In this document: positions 50,659 to 63,072 of the stretch, in pieces
How positions within the stretch are numbered: the stretch's first letter is position 1
Layout: each line of letters opens with the position of its first letter
Source of the DNA: Haliea sp.
Lineage (GTDB): Bacteria; Pseudomonadota; Gammaproteobacteria; Pseudomonadales; Halieaceae
Assembly (NCBI GenBank): GCA_002692965.1
Contig: NZNC01000015.1
Location: 248,001-312,000, forward strand
Reading direction: 5' to 3'
DNA: 64,000 nucleotides
Notes under the pieces: generated by a model
Told to the model about the DNA's origin: nothing
The model's input: only the letters and a program-made list of their open reading frames with translations
The model's database searches: none
Position numbers and translations under genes: made by a program

Positions 50659-51190
50659 GACATCTGTCCGTAACGGTATATAAAGAAGAAAGAAGGTAGC
50701 CGCCCTTCCGGGAAACCCGGATTGGCCGGCCGCAAAAAGGCTGGCGATTATAGAGAAAGCCCGCCGTCAATTCAATCACTGCAGGTCGGGCCTCGAGCCA
50801 GGTCCGCTGCGGGCAGACTCGGGGTGCTGTCGATGGAAGGTGAATTCGCCATCGGGGTGTCTTGGTCAAGCTCAGCAATGGCGCCGCGTTCAGCAATCGG
50901 TGCACAGTTTCCCACAATGATATACACATGTTTTGCACAGTTTTTTGCCCAGTAAAAAAACCTGCTCCGGGGTGGTTAAAGAATCGCCAATAATGATCTA
51001 ACTGATTGAAATAAAAGGGCTACCTGGGAATCAAAAATTCCGATTACAGTGTGGATAACTGTGTTGTAGAGGGGTATGATGGCCGCTCTCTGGTCCCCGA
51101 TGCACAGGCATTTGTGGTGAATCGCCGGGGAACGTCAAGGGATTGCAAATCAGTACACCGGCACTCGCGTGCCGATGTCATGGGGGAATC
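50659..51190. other. rpmH-dnaA intergenic region with DnaA boxes, candidate oriC (site B)
   Basis: 532 bases between divergent rpmH and dnaA. DnaA boxes: TTATCCACA perfect at 51050-51058 (-), TTTTGCACA at 50931-50939 (+, fits TTWTNCACA), ATATACACA at 50920-50928 (+, one mismatch to TTATACACA) and TTTCCCACA at 50908-50916 (+). An AT-rich stretch runs from 50940 to 51045. This is the Pseudomonas-type oriC position. The perfect box also overlaps the -35 area of a possible dnaA promoter with -10 TATGAT (51075-51080), which would allow autorepression. Confidence 0.65.
50747..50775 (-). promoter_or_regulatory. Promoter of the rpmH operon
   Basis: On the minus strand TTGAAT (50775-50770), 17 bases, TATAAT (50752-50747), then CGCCAGCC. 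The leader to the rpmH ATG is about 80 bases. It shares layout with the atp and mnmG promoters. Confidence 0.85.
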
Positions 51191-52657
51191 ATGTCGGCTG
51201 ATCCAGTTTGGCAGCGCTGTCTGGACCGTTTGCAGGACGAGCTTCCGTCGCAACAGTTCAATACCTGGATCAGACCACTGCAGGCCGAATCCTGCGATCG
51301 CGGTTTGACCTTGCACGCGCCGAACCGTTTCATCCGCGATTTCGTCAGCGACAAGTTTGCCGGCCGTATCGGTGAGCTCTTGCGCGAGCTTCAGGGCCAC
51401 GCGGGCCTGGAGGTCAACCTCGAGGTGGGCAGTGCCCGTGGCCGGGTTCGCACCGAACCGGTTGTGGCGCGCAGTGCTGCCGCCGGTAAGTCGGAATTTC
51501 CGCCGGCGGTTTCAGGCATGGCGGTATCCGGCCAGGCGGTCGACCGGCAACCGGTTGAACCACAGCAGCGCACGCTGCGGGCTGTGCCGCCACCGTCGGT
51601 AGCGCGTCTGCGCAATGAGGGCGAAGGCGGTCACGACCAGCACAACCTCGTCGATCACTACACTTTCGAGAATTTTGTCGAGGGCAAATCCAACCAGCTG
51701 GCACTGGCTGCCGCCAGGCAGGTGTCGGAGAACCCCGGCGATGCCTACAATCCGCTGTTTCTGTACGGTGGAGTGGGCCTGGGCAAGACCCACCTGATGC
51801 ACGCGGTGGGCAATGCCCTGCGCGAACAGAATCCAAACGCCAAGGTGGTCTACCTGCATTCAGAGCGTTTCGTGGCGGACATGGTCAAGGCGTTGCAGCT
51901 CAATGCCATCAACGAGTTCAAACGCTACTACCGTTCCGTGGACGCCCTGCTGATCGACGATATCCAGTTTTTTGCCAAGAAGGATCGCTCCCAGGAAGAG
52001 TTTTTCCACACCTTCAATGCCCTGCTGGAAGGCGGGCAGCAGATGATTCTTACCTGTGATCGCTATCCCAAGGAGATCGACGGGCTTGAAGAGCGCCTGA
52101 AATCCCGTTTCGGCTGGGGCCTGACGGTAGCCGTAGAGCCACCGGAGCTGGAGACGCGTGTCGCGATCCTGATGAACAAGGCGAGCCAGGCCAGCGTGCA
52201 CCTGCCGCCAGAGGCAGCCTTTTTTATTGCCCAGCGTGTTCGCTCCAATGTCCGTGAGCTCGAGGGTGCACTTAAGCGGGTGATAGCAAGTGCTCACTTC
52301 ACCGGCAAGCAGATCGATATCGAGCTGATCAAGGAAAGCCTGAAGGATCTGCTGGCACTGCAGGACAAGCAGGTCAGCCTGGACAACATTCAACGCACAG
52401 TGGCCGAGTACTACAAGATCAAGGTGGCGGACCTGATGTCCCGCCGGCGCAGCCGCTCGGTGGCCCGGCCGCGGCAGATGGCCATGGCCATGGCCAAGGA
52501 GCTGACCAATCACAGCCTGCCGGAGATCGGTGACAGTTTTGGCGGTCGGGACCACACGACAGTCCTGCACGCATGCCGTAAAATAAAGGAACTTCGCGAA
52601 ACCAACGCGGATATTCGGGAAGATTACAAGAACCTGCTGCGCTCGTTGACCACTTGA
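51191..52657 (+). CDS. dnaA: Replication initiator DnaA
   Basis: A 488-residue initiator. Domain I (about residues 1-80), a long variable linker (about 85-150), AAA+ domain with Walker A GGVGLGKT (193-200), Walker [10 protein letters not shown], and domain IV with the box-binding [20 protein letters not shown] and [15 protein letters not shown]. The start at 51191 has GGGGGA just upstream and fits the conserved [20 protein letters not shown]. Confidence 0.98.
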   Translation: MSADPVWQRCLDRLQDELPSQQFNTWIRPLQAESCDRGLTLHAPNRFIRDFVSDKFAGRIGELLRELQGHAGLEVNLEVGSARGRVRTEPVVARSAAAGKSEFPPAVSGMAVSGQAVDRQPVEPQQRTLRAVPPPSVARLRNEGEGGHDQHNLVDHYTFENFVEGKSNQLALAAARQVSENPGDAYNPLFLYGGVGLGKTHLMHAVGNALREQNPNAKVVYLHSERFVADMVKALQLNAINEFKRYYRSVDALLIDDIQFFAKKDRSQEEFFHTFNALLEGGQQMILTCDRYPKEIDGLEERLKSRFGWGLTVAVEPPELETRVAILMNKASQASVHLPPEAAFFIAQRVRSNVRELEGALKRVIASAHFTGKQIDIELIKESLKDLLALQDKQVSLDNIQRTVAEYYKIKVADLMSRRRSRSVARPRQMAMAMAKELTNHSLPEIGDSFGGRDHTTVLHACRKIKELRETNADIREDYKNLLRSLTT

Positions 52658-52694
52658 GCGAGGGTCTGGCGCCAACGGAAGGATACCGAGGACC

Positions 52695-53798
52695 ATGAAG
52701 TTTTCCATTTCGCGGGATGCACTGCTGAAACCTCTTAACCTGGTGGCCGGCGTGGTCGAGCGGCGGCAGACCTTGCCGGTGCTGTCCAACGTGATGCTGG
52801 TACTGGAAGGAAGCCAGCTGTCATTGACCGGCACCGACCTGGAAGTGGAGTTGGTGGGCCGTGTACCGGTGGATGAGGCCGGTATCGACGGTGAAGTGAC
52901 GGTGCCGGCACGGAAGCTGGTGGATATCTGCAAATCCTTGCCCGAGGGAAGCGACATTGCCTTCAGCGTGGAGGAAAGCAAGGCTACCGTGCGTTCGGGG
53001 CGGAGTCGTTTCACGCTCTCGACGCTGCCGGCGCGGGAATTCCCCAGCGTCGAAGAAGGCATTGGGACGCAGCAGTTTAGCCTCAAGCAGGGGCAACTGA
53101 AGCGTTTGATCGATCGCACCAGTTTTGCCATGGCGCAGCAGGATGTGCGCTATTACCTCAATGGCATGTTGCTGGAGATCCGTCAGGAACAGCTGCGGGT
53201 GGTAGCAACCGACGGTCATCGCCTGGCAATGTGCACCTTCCCTGAAGCCCTGTCCGGGCAGCAGGACACCCAGGTGATACTCCCGCGCAAGGGCGTGCTC
53301 GAGCTGGCGCGCCTGCTCCTGGCGGAGAACGAGGAGATTGGCATCACCCTGGGCAGCAATCATCTGCGCGCGACCACCGGTGAATTTACCTTTACATCCA
53401 AGCTGGTGGACGGCAAATTTCCGGATTACGAGCGGGTTTTGCCGCGTTCCGCGGAGAAAGTGGTCGTAGGCGCCCGTCTCGACCTGCGCCAGGCCTTTAC
53501 CCGCACGGCCATCCTCTCGAATGAGAAATACCGCGGTGTGCGCCTCAAGCTGTCCGAGGATAGTCTGGATATTGTTGCCAATAACCCCGAACAGGAAACG
53601 GCCGAGGAGCAGGTCCCCGTGGAGTATCGCGGCGATGGCCTCGAGATTGGCTTCAATGTCAGTTATCTCCTGGATGTCCTTGGGGTGTTAAGTGGTGAGA
53701 CCGTGAAGCTTTCCCTGTCGGACCCCAATAGCAGTGCCCTGCTTGAGGAGGCAGAAGACGGTGACTCCCTGTATGTGGTCATGCCGATGCGCCTGTAA
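52695..53798 (+). CDS. dnaN: DNA polymerase III sliding clamp (beta subunit)
   Basis: A 367-residue clamp with three repeated domains, from MKFSISRDALLKPLNLVAGV to the conserved C-terminal YVVMPMRL that binds client proteins. E. coli DnaN has 366 residues. It follows dnaA by 37 bases and precedes recF. Confidence 0.98.
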   Translation: MKFSISRDALLKPLNLVAGVVERRQTLPVLSNVMLVLEGSQLSLTGTDLEVELVGRVPVDEAGIDGEVTVPARKLVDICKSLPEGSDIAFSVEESKATVRSGRSRFTLSTLPAREFPSVEEGIGTQQFSLKQGQLKRLIDRTSFAMAQQDVRYYLNGMLLEIRQEQLRVVATDGHRLAMCTFPEALSGQQDTQVILPRKGVLELARLLLAENEEIGITLGSNHLRATTGEFTFTSKLVDGKFPDYERVLPRSAEKVVVGARLDLRQAFTRTAILSNEKYRGVRLKLSEDSLDIVANNPEQETAEEQVPVEYRGDGLEIGFNVSYLLDVLGVLSGETVKLSLSDPNSSALLEEAEDGDSLYVVMPMRL

Positions 53799-53810
53799 GG
53801 GCACTGGCGG

Positions 53811-57429
<3,619 letters not shown>

Positions 57430-57448
57430 CCCCAGCGGACTGTCTCCA

Positions 57449-57490
57449 ATAGCTGCTGCCGTGCCTGCCAGGCGGCAGCTATCTTTCATT
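57449..57490 (+). terminator. Probable terminator after gyrB
   Basis: ATAGCTGCTGCC (57449-57460) pairs with GGCGGCAGCTAT (57471-57482) over twelve positions with one G-U pair and a ten-base loop, followed by CTTTCATT. The T tract is weak, but the position 20 bases after the gyrB stop fits. Confidence 0.65.
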
Positions 57491-57532
57491 CTGTGGAAGG
57501 TGATCTTTGGCAGATTGAACTGTTGCCCTTGA

Positions 57533-57547
57533 TGAGAATGGTTATTA
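57533..57547. promoter_or_regulatory. Fur-box-like site upstream of the DUF2061 gene
   Basis: TGAGAATGGTTATTA matches the 7-1-7 Fur motif TGATAAT-N-ATTATCA at 12 of 14 fixed positions. It lies 27 bases before the DUF2061 start, where a promoter is expected. Confidence 0.45.
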
Positions 57548-57573
57548 TTAACCCAACTCAAGGGAGACAAGTC

Positions 57574-57795
57574 ATGAGCAAAACACTGTCCTTCACCGCA
57601 ATGCATTTCACCATCGCCTTTTCCGTGGCCTGGCTGTTGACGGGCAGCGCCTGGCTCGGCGGTCTGGTGGCCCTGGTGGAGCCCGCCGTTAACTCGGTGG
57701 CTTACTACTGGCACGAGAAGCTCTGGCGCCAGCTGGAGTCCAGGCGCCATCCGACGGGAGGGCATCCCGCGATGACCGGGGGCCTGGCGGCTTGA
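57574..57795 (+). CDS. DUF2061 small membrane protein
   Basis: A 73-residue protein with two hydrophobic stretches (LSFTAMHFTIAFSVAWLLTG, AWLGGLVALVEPAVNSVAYY) and the family motif VAYYWHEKLW. DUF2061 proteins are small inner-membrane proteins of unknown function. AGGGAGA (57561-57567) is the ribosome binding site for the ATG at 57574; an earlier in-frame start at 57493 would run through the Fur-like site. Confidence 0.9.
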   Translation: MSKTLSFTAMHFTIAFSVAWLLTGSAWLGGLVALVEPAVNSVAYYWHEKLWRQLESRRHPTGGHPAMTGGLAA

Positions 57796-57826
57796 GTCGG
57801 GTTGGCGCGCGGTTTGCTGTCCCGGT

Positions 57827-59131
57827 TCAGCCCGTGCCTGCGCCCCAGAATGCCTGCCAGAGTGGCAGCGCCAGCATGCCACCACTGGCCAGCAGCGCCG
57901 GCCAGAGCACCTTCCAGCCGGGAGCACTGCCGGCAATCAGCCGGCAGTAGACCGCTTTCATGACCGTGTTGGTTGCAGCCGCCAGCACCATGCACAGGAT
58001 CACTTCCTGGCTTCCCAGGTCCTCCCCCGCCCGGGGCGCCAGCGATAGCACGATGGCATCGACATCGGCGACGCCGGTGAAGACCGACAGCAGGTAGAGG
58101 CCTGTTTGACCAAAGGCGGCCAGCAGCGCTTCCGATGCCAGCATCACGATGACCAGCAGCGCACCAAACTGCAGGGCCGGCGCCAGTTCAAAGGGATTGC
58201 GCACCGCAATCCGCTCGCCTGCCTGCCGGGCATCACCGGCCCCCTGACGCCAGTGCCACAGGGCGGCCAGTAGCAGGACGCCCAGGCCAATCGCCAGCAG
58301 TGGCAGGCTGTCCCAGGCCAGTGCCGGGTTGAGGACACCGATAACCACCAGCATGCGCAGATACATCGTGCTGCTGGCCAGGAGCACCCCGGCCGCGGTC
58401 ATGGCGGGGTTACCCAGTTCCCGGTGCAGTCGGGACAGGCTCAGGGTCACGGCGGTGGAGGAGGCAATGCCCCCGGCCAGGGCTGTCGCCAGCAGCCCCC
58501 AACGGGGGCCCGCTGCCCGCATGGCGAAATAGCCAAGCAGCGAGAGTCCCGCGATCAGCACCACCATCCACCAGACTTCCCGGGGGTTGAGGGCATCCCA
58601 GGGGCCGAAGTCGCGGTCCGGCAACAGCGGCAGCATGACCACCGACAGAAGCAGGAACTGTAGGGTACCCAGTAGCTCCCTCTGGTCCAGAATGCGCAAC
58701 CAGCGGTGCAGTGTGTCCTTGAGGTGCAGCAGCAGTGCCAGCACCACCGCGCTGGCGGCCGCGATCAGCGGCTCTCCGGCCACCGCGATTACCCCCAACC
58801 AGTAGACCAGCATGGCGGCCACTTCCGTGGTGATGCTCAGGCGCCGGGGTGGCTCGGCGGCGCGCTGGTAGCCCGCCACCAGCAACAGCCCGGCGGGCAG
58901 GAAGCCGACAGCCGCGATCCCGATGGCCAGGTCGTCGCGCCAGTACTGCCCGGCGGTAGTGACCAAGGCGCCGAGCAGGGCGAGGACGGTGAAGGTGCGA
59001 ATACCGGCAACCCGGCTGCCTTCGGAGTGATTGCGGCGGTGCCAGCCCCGCTCGCTGCCGACCAGCAGACCGATGGCCAGTGCCACGGCAATCTCAAGTA
59101 TCGGTTCTGGTAGTGGCAGGCCGCTTTCCAC
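57827..59131 (-). CDS. MgtC/SapB and DUF4010 membrane protein
   Basis: A 434-residue polytopic protein with an N-terminal MgtC-like domain (ILEIAVALAIGLLVGSERGW, GIRTFTVLALLGAL) and a C-terminal DUF4010 region (GGIASSTAVTLSLSRL, TGVADVDAIVLSLA). About twelve helices are likely. The function is unknown; MgtC domains are linked to Mg2+ limitation and ATP synthase control. The start is GTG at 59131 with a poor ribosome site. Confidence 0.85.
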   Translation of the reverse strand: MESGLPLPEPILEIAVALAIGLLVGSERGWHRRNHSEGSRVAGIRTFTVLALLGALVTTAGQYWRDDLAIGIAAVGFLPAGLLLVAGYQRAAEPPRRLSITTEVAAMLVYWLGVIAVAGEPLIAAASAVVLALLLHLKDTLHRWLRILDQRELLGTLQFLLLSVVMLPLLPDRDFGPWDALNPREVWWMVVLIAGLSLLGYFAMRAAGPRWGLLATALAGGIASSTAVTLSLSRLHRELGNPAMTAAGVLLASSTMYLRMLVVIGVLNPALAWDSLPLLAIGLGVLLLAALWHWRQGAGDARQAGERIAVRNPFELAPALQFGALLVIVMLASEALLAAFGQTGLYLLSVFTGVADVDAIVLSLAPRAGEDLGSQEVILCMVLAAATNTVMKAVYCRLIAGSAPGWKVLWPALLASGGMLALPLWQAFWGAGTG

Positions 59132-59221
59132 CGGGATTCACTGGGGGATTCCCCGCTCCGTCTATCCGCTTGTGTCCCTACCAGTGTAGTGCCCGGGGGC
59201 TCGGCACACTACACCGTGTCA

Positions 59222-59623
59222 TCAGGCTGCGGTAAACAACAGTCGCCGGGCGCCACTGTCTCCCACGGGTGCAAACACCGGGCGCAGGGCCATGCCGATG
59301 CGCATGTCACCGGGTTCGATATCCACCAGGCTGCTGTTGACGTTGAAGCCCTCCTCCAGTGTCACGATGGCCAGGTTCTGCGGCGGGTCCGCCGCGAACT
59401 CCTCCAGTGTGGGAACCCGTGCCAGGGTGTAGCTGCACAGCGTTGCGCGCCCGGAGATCTCGCGCCAGGTCATTGACAGGGAACCGCAGTGCGTGCAGTG
59501 CCGGCGCGGGTAGAAAATCCAGTGGCTGCACTCGTCGCAGCGCGGCACCCGGATCACTTCTTCCTTCAGTCCCTCCCAGAAGGGCTGGCTGATGGGCGTG
59601 GAAACTGGAATGACGGCGCTCAT
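59222..59623 (-). CDS. DUF35 OB-fold/zinc-ribbon acyl-CoA-associated protein
   Basis: A 133-residue DUF35 protein: an N-terminal rubredoxin-like zinc ribbon (C29, C32, C43, C46 in PRCDECSHWIF and RRHCTHCGS) and a C-terminal OB-fold (CSYTLARVPTLEEFAADPPQ, NLAIVTLEEGFNVNSSLVDI). DUF35 proteins form complexes with thiolase-like enzymes in lipid metabolism. It overlaps the thiolase gene by four bases (ATGA), so the two are probably subunits of one enzyme. Confidence 0.9.
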   Translation of the reverse strand: MSAVIPVSTPISQPFWEGLKEEVIRVPRCDECSHWIFYPRRHCTHCGSLSMTWREISGRATLCSYTLARVPTLEEFAADPPQNLAIVTLEEGFNVNSSLVDIEPGDMRIGMALRPVFAPVGDSGARRLLFTAA

Positions 59624-60840
59624 GCCGGTTCTCCCCCCTGCAGGACAAGGACACCCTGTTCACTCATCACGCCACCGGTGCCTGATACAAAGGCATTGTC
59701 GTGGCGCGGAACCTGGCGCGGACCCGCCCGCCCCTGGATCTGGGTGCAGGCTTCAATCAGTTGTGACATGCCCCCCGCAGTGCCTGCCTGTCCAAAAGAC
59801 AGCTGGCCGCCGTGGGTGTTGAGGGGAAAGTCGCCGCGGAATCCCAGGTCGCGCTCGCGCAGGAAGCGCATGCCCTCCCCCTTGGCGCAGAAACCCGCAT
59901 CTTCCAGGCTCAGCAGTACCGTGATGGTGTAGCAGTCATAGACCTGCGCCATGTGCATGTCCACGGGTTGCAGTCCCGACATGGCAAAGGCCTGCCGCGC
60001 CGCCTCGCGAATGGGTGTAACAGTCATGTCTGCGGCATAGGTCGGCGACTTGTAGGCCAGTCTCTCGCCGAAGCCGAGAACCTTCACCGGCCGGTGCGGG
60101 CAGCGCCGGGCCAGGGTTTCGGAGGTGACGATGACGGCGGCTCCACCGGCGACTGGCATGACGATTTCCAGCAGGCGCAAGGGATCCGCGACCATCCGAC
60201 TGGCGAGGAAGTCGGCTTCGGTCAGGGGCTGGCCGCGAAAAATGGCCTGCGGATGTTCCTGGGCATTATCCCGCTGCTGCACGACCAGCTTGGCCATGGC
60301 CCGGGGGTCATAGCTGAAACGGTCCGCGTATTGCTGAGCAATCATGGCGTAGCCCGTGTTCTGGCCGACATGACCGTAGGGAATATCGAACTCGGCTTCG
60401 GGTGCGCCGTAGCGGGTGCTGTGGCCACCGAAGCGCATGGCGGTGGCAAGCTGGGTCGGGTCCTCGGCAGGCCCCAGTGGCGCCATGCGCGCCGGCAGCA
60501 CGCAGAGGACCGCCTGGCAAAGGCCCAGCTCGATGGCCGCGGCTGCGCGCCAGACCATTGCCACGGCACTGGTGCCGCCGAGATCGACCACCTCGGCAAA
60601 ATTGACCGGAATGCCCAGATACTCGGCCGCCATGGCCGGGACAAAAATATCCGCTTCGTGGAAGCTGGTGTTGTTGAGGATCAGTCCGTCGATATCCTGC
60701 AGCGCCAGACCGCTCTCTTTCAGCGCCTGGTGGGCCAGGTCGGCCACCTGCTCCAGGTGGAACATCTGCGGCGCGGTGGCATATTTTTCCGGTGCATACT
60801 GGGCGTAGCCGGTAATCGATGCCTTGCCTTGCAGGCCCAT
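59620..60840 (-). CDS. Thiolase-fold protein lacking the nucleophilic cysteine (Ltp2/SCP-x-like)
   Basis: A 406-residue thiolase-superfamily protein. Where active thiolases have a Cys in the N-terminal nucleophile elbow, this protein reads VVDLGGTSAVAM (about residues 84-95) without Cys. The C-terminal NTHGGQLSFGQAG and the AQVYDCYTIT segment are kept. The same loss is known in Ltp2, an aldolase of steroid side-chain breakdown that works with a DUF35 partner, as encoded next to it here. A retro-aldol role is therefore likely but not proven. AGGAGAG precedes the ATG at 60840. Confidence 0.85.
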   Translation of the reverse strand: MGLQGKASITGYAQYAPEKYATAPQMFHLEQVADLAHQALKESGLALQDIDGLILNNTSFHEADIFVPAMAAEYLGIPVNFAEVVDLGGTSAVAMVWRAAAAIELGLCQAVLCVLPARMAPLGPAEDPTQLATAMRFGGHSTRYGAPEAEFDIPYGHVGQNTGYAMIAQQYADRFSYDPRAMAKLVVQQRDNAQEHPQAIFRGQPLTEADFLASRMVADPLRLLEIVMPVAGGAAVIVTSETLARRCPHRPVKVLGFGERLAYKSPTYAADMTVTPIREAARQAFAMSGLQPVDMHMAQVYDCYTITVLLSLEDAGFCAKGEGMRFLRERDLGFRGDFPLNTHGGQLSFGQAGTAGGMSQLIEACTQIQGRAGPRQVPRHDNAFVSGTGGVMSEQGVLVLQGGEPA

Positions 60841-61021
60841 AACCTCTCTCCTCGCGTTGCGGCGTGACCTATGAAAACACGCGCGACGGGGAGCTGTCAG
60901 GCTGCACGCGGGCAAAACGCCAGGGGGATCAAGCCCTCGAACCGTTCCCCGGGCTTTGATTGCCGCTTGACCGGAGCGCTTGCGGGCCGGGGCGTTTCCC
61001 GTTACACCCCTGGGAGCCGGC

Positions 61022-61051
61022 TTGACGGCCCGCGCGGCGAATGGGGATACT
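61022..61051 (+). promoter_or_regulatory. Candidate promoter of the AAA+/PilG-like operon
   Basis: TTGACG (61022-61027) and GATACT (61046-61051) with an 18-base spacer, 36 bases upstream of the ATG at 61087, in the 246-base gap from the divergent thiolase gene. A modest match. Confidence 0.4.
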
Positions 61052-61086
61052 GGCGCGGCCCCAGCCGACGGATCCGTGCCGCTGCC

Positions 61087-62364
61087 ATGACCGCCTCACT
61101 GCCTCGTGACAAGCTTTCGCGCACCACGGATGCCCGGTCCGGGCCGGCGGGCTATGTGCTGGATAACATGGAGGGCGCGGTCGACCAGGCGCGATTTCTG
61201 GCGGCGACCGACATGCCGCTTGCGATTATTGGCGCTCGCGGAACCGGCAAACTCTACCTGGCCAAGCTCTACCACCAGGCCAGCGGGGCAGCGCCGGACG
61301 CGCTTCGCCTGATGGACTGCCGCGAGTGCCGTGGGCGCGATGAGTCCTGGCGGCGTCTGCTCGAGGCGATGCTCGCGGCGCCTGGCCAGACCCTGGTACT
61401 GAAGTCGCCCCAGCTGCTGCACCCGGAGGTGCAGAAGCGCCTGGCCCGCCTGATAGCGACCCGGCGACTGCCGGCACAGGACGGCGGTGACTATCTGCCA
61501 CCGCTGCGCTTTGCGGCCCTCTTTCCTGCGAGCCTGACGGCCCTGGTCGAAGCGGGCGAACTGCAGGCGCGCCTGGCCAGCGTCTTTGCCGGGCACCCCA
61601 TCCATGTTCCGCCACTGCGTGCGCGGCCGCAGGCCATCCTGCGCTGGGCGGGCAAGATCCTGCAGCAGGAGTCCGCCAGGCGCGGCAGCCGGCTGCAGGG
61701 CTATACGCCGGAGGCCGAACAGGCCATGCGTCGCCACCAGTGGCACGGCAATCTCAGCGAATTGCGCCAGCGGGTTGCCCGCGCCATGGAGCGAAGACCC
61801 GAGGCAGACTGGCTTTCCGCCGCGGACTTGCAGCTCTACGAGGGCGGCCGCAGCGCCGCGCCGGCGACACTCTGGACGCTGCAGACCGCAGCCGACGTGC
61901 TGGCACCTTCCGCCTGGGAGGAATTGCAGATCGCCCTGGCGGAACTGCTGCAGGCTATCGTTGCAGGTGACTGTGACGACCTGCCCCTTGGGCAGTGGCT
62001 GCGCGACGAGCTCCTGCTCGCCTCCCTGGCGCGCTACGCGGGGGTGGCCAGCCAGGCCGCGCGACTGGTGCAGACCTCGCCGCGCAATGTACAGCGCTGG
62101 TATCCCGCTGCCCGGCAGCGGGATGTGGAGCGGGAAGCCTGCGTCGAGTGGTCGGAAACCCGTCGCCTGATCCAGGACTGGGTGCGCGGGCTGGGTCTGG
62201 AGGGCGAGTCTCCCCTGCTGCGCCTGGAGTCGCTGCTGCTCAGTCGCTTGGAGGCCTGTTCCGACAGGCTTCCCATGGCGCGCCGGGTCGGCCTGCTGGG
62301 CGTGTCCCGCCCCACCTACCAGAAGCGCCTGAGGGAGTATGAGATGCGCGAGTCGCTGCGATGA
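61087..62364 (+). CDS. Degenerate NtrC-type AAA+ protein
   Basis: A 425-residue protein. Residues about 23-240 follow the sigma-54 activator AAA+ domain: Walker A GARGTGK (49-55), later PPLRARPQAILRWAGKILQQ and EQAMRRHQWHGNLSELRQRV, which correspond to the sensor-1/Arg-finger and WPGNVREL regions. The Walker B acidic pair is replaced (LVLKSPQLLHPEVQ instead of LFLDE) and no GAFTGA loop is present, so ATP hydrolysis and sigma-54 contact are unlikely. Residues about 260-425 are helical and end in a possible HTH (MARRVGLLGVSRPTYQKRLR). The start is ATG 61087. It overlaps the next gene by four bases. Confidence 0.7.
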   Translation: MTASLPRDKLSRTTDARSGPAGYVLDNMEGAVDQARFLAATDMPLAIIGARGTGKLYLAKLYHQASGAAPDALRLMDCRECRGRDESWRRLLEAMLAAPGQTLVLKSPQLLHPEVQKRLARLIATRRLPAQDGGDYLPPLRFAALFPASLTALVEAGELQARLASVFAGHPIHVPPLRARPQAILRWAGKILQQESARRGSRLQGYTPEAEQAMRRHQWHGNLSELRQRVARAMERRPEADWLSAADLQLYEGGRSAAPATLWTLQTAADVLAPSAWEELQIALAELLQAIVAGDCDDLPLGQWLRDELLLASLARYAGVASQAARLVQTSPRNVQRWYPAARQRDVEREACVEWSETRRLIQDWVRGLGLEGESPLLRLESLLLSRLEACSDRLPMARRVGLLGVSRPTYQKRLREYEMRESLR

Positions 62365-63062
62365 CAACCCCGCGTACCACGCGCCCACCGGTGGAAGAGC
62401 TTAGCCGCCGCTACCGCGCGATCAGCCCACCCGACAGCAGCGTGGCCATGGGCTTTTCGGCGCGCCTCAACCTGCTCTGGGATCTCGCGGGTGTGGTACC
62501 GGGCCAACTGGATGGCCGGGTCTTGGCGATTCTCGCCCTTAACCCCGAGTGGCGAGAGACAGATATACGCCGCTGGCTGCAACAGGACGTGTTGCCCGCC
62601 CGCCCGGTGCTGCGCAGCATGGTGCATTTCCTGGTCGCGGAGTTGGGTGAGGAGCATGATCCTCTGCGCTGGGAGGCTTTTCTGGTCTACGGGGCGCCAA
62701 TCGTCTCCTCTCCCCTGGAGCACCTGCTCTACCGTGCGGATAGCGGGCGCCGCGAAATTGCTGCCCGTATCATTGCCCGTCTGACCGAGCGCTTCCGCAT
62801 TCCGCCATCCAGCTACGATGCTGCAGCGCTTTTCCAGCACTGCCTGCGCTTGATGCAGCAGTTCAATATCTACGAGTGGCAGGATTTTCAGGCCGGCCAC
62901 CTCGAGCTCTTCCACAATCTGCTGTTTGCGCCCGCCCAGACTGCCGCCCCCGGTGGCGGCGAGCGACCTGCGGATACCCCCTGGCTGCCTGACGAAAAGG
63001 CGGGTTTCCCCTTGCCTTCGGGCGGCCCGGGCGAAAATACTGTCGGACCCGGCAAGGAGTGA
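62361..63062 (+). CDS. Unrecognised cytoplasmic protein in the PilG/PilI-like cluster
   Basis: A 233-residue protein coupled to the AAA+ gene by ATGA overlap and ending 10 bases before the receiver gene. Residues about 25-190 look globular and helical (FSARLNLLWDLAGVVPGQLD, LNPEWRETDIRRWLQQDVLP, YDAAALFQHCLRLMQQFNIY); the last 40 residues are Pro/Gly-rich and probably disordered. I do not recognise the family. Its place between a degenerate AAA+ and a receiver suggests a signalling adaptor. Confidence 0.6.
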   Translation: MTTPRTTRPPVEELSRRYRAISPPDSSVAMGFSARLNLLWDLAGVVPGQLDGRVLAILALNPEWRETDIRRWLQQDVLPARPVLRSMVHFLVAELGEEHDPLRWEAFLVYGAPIVSSPLEHLLYRADSGRREIAARIIARLTERFRIPPSSYDAAALFQHCLRLMQQFNIYEWQDFQAGHLELFHNLLFAPAQTAAPGGGERPADTPWLPDEKAGFPLPSGGPGENTVGPGKE

Positions 63063-63072
63063 ACCCGAGGCG

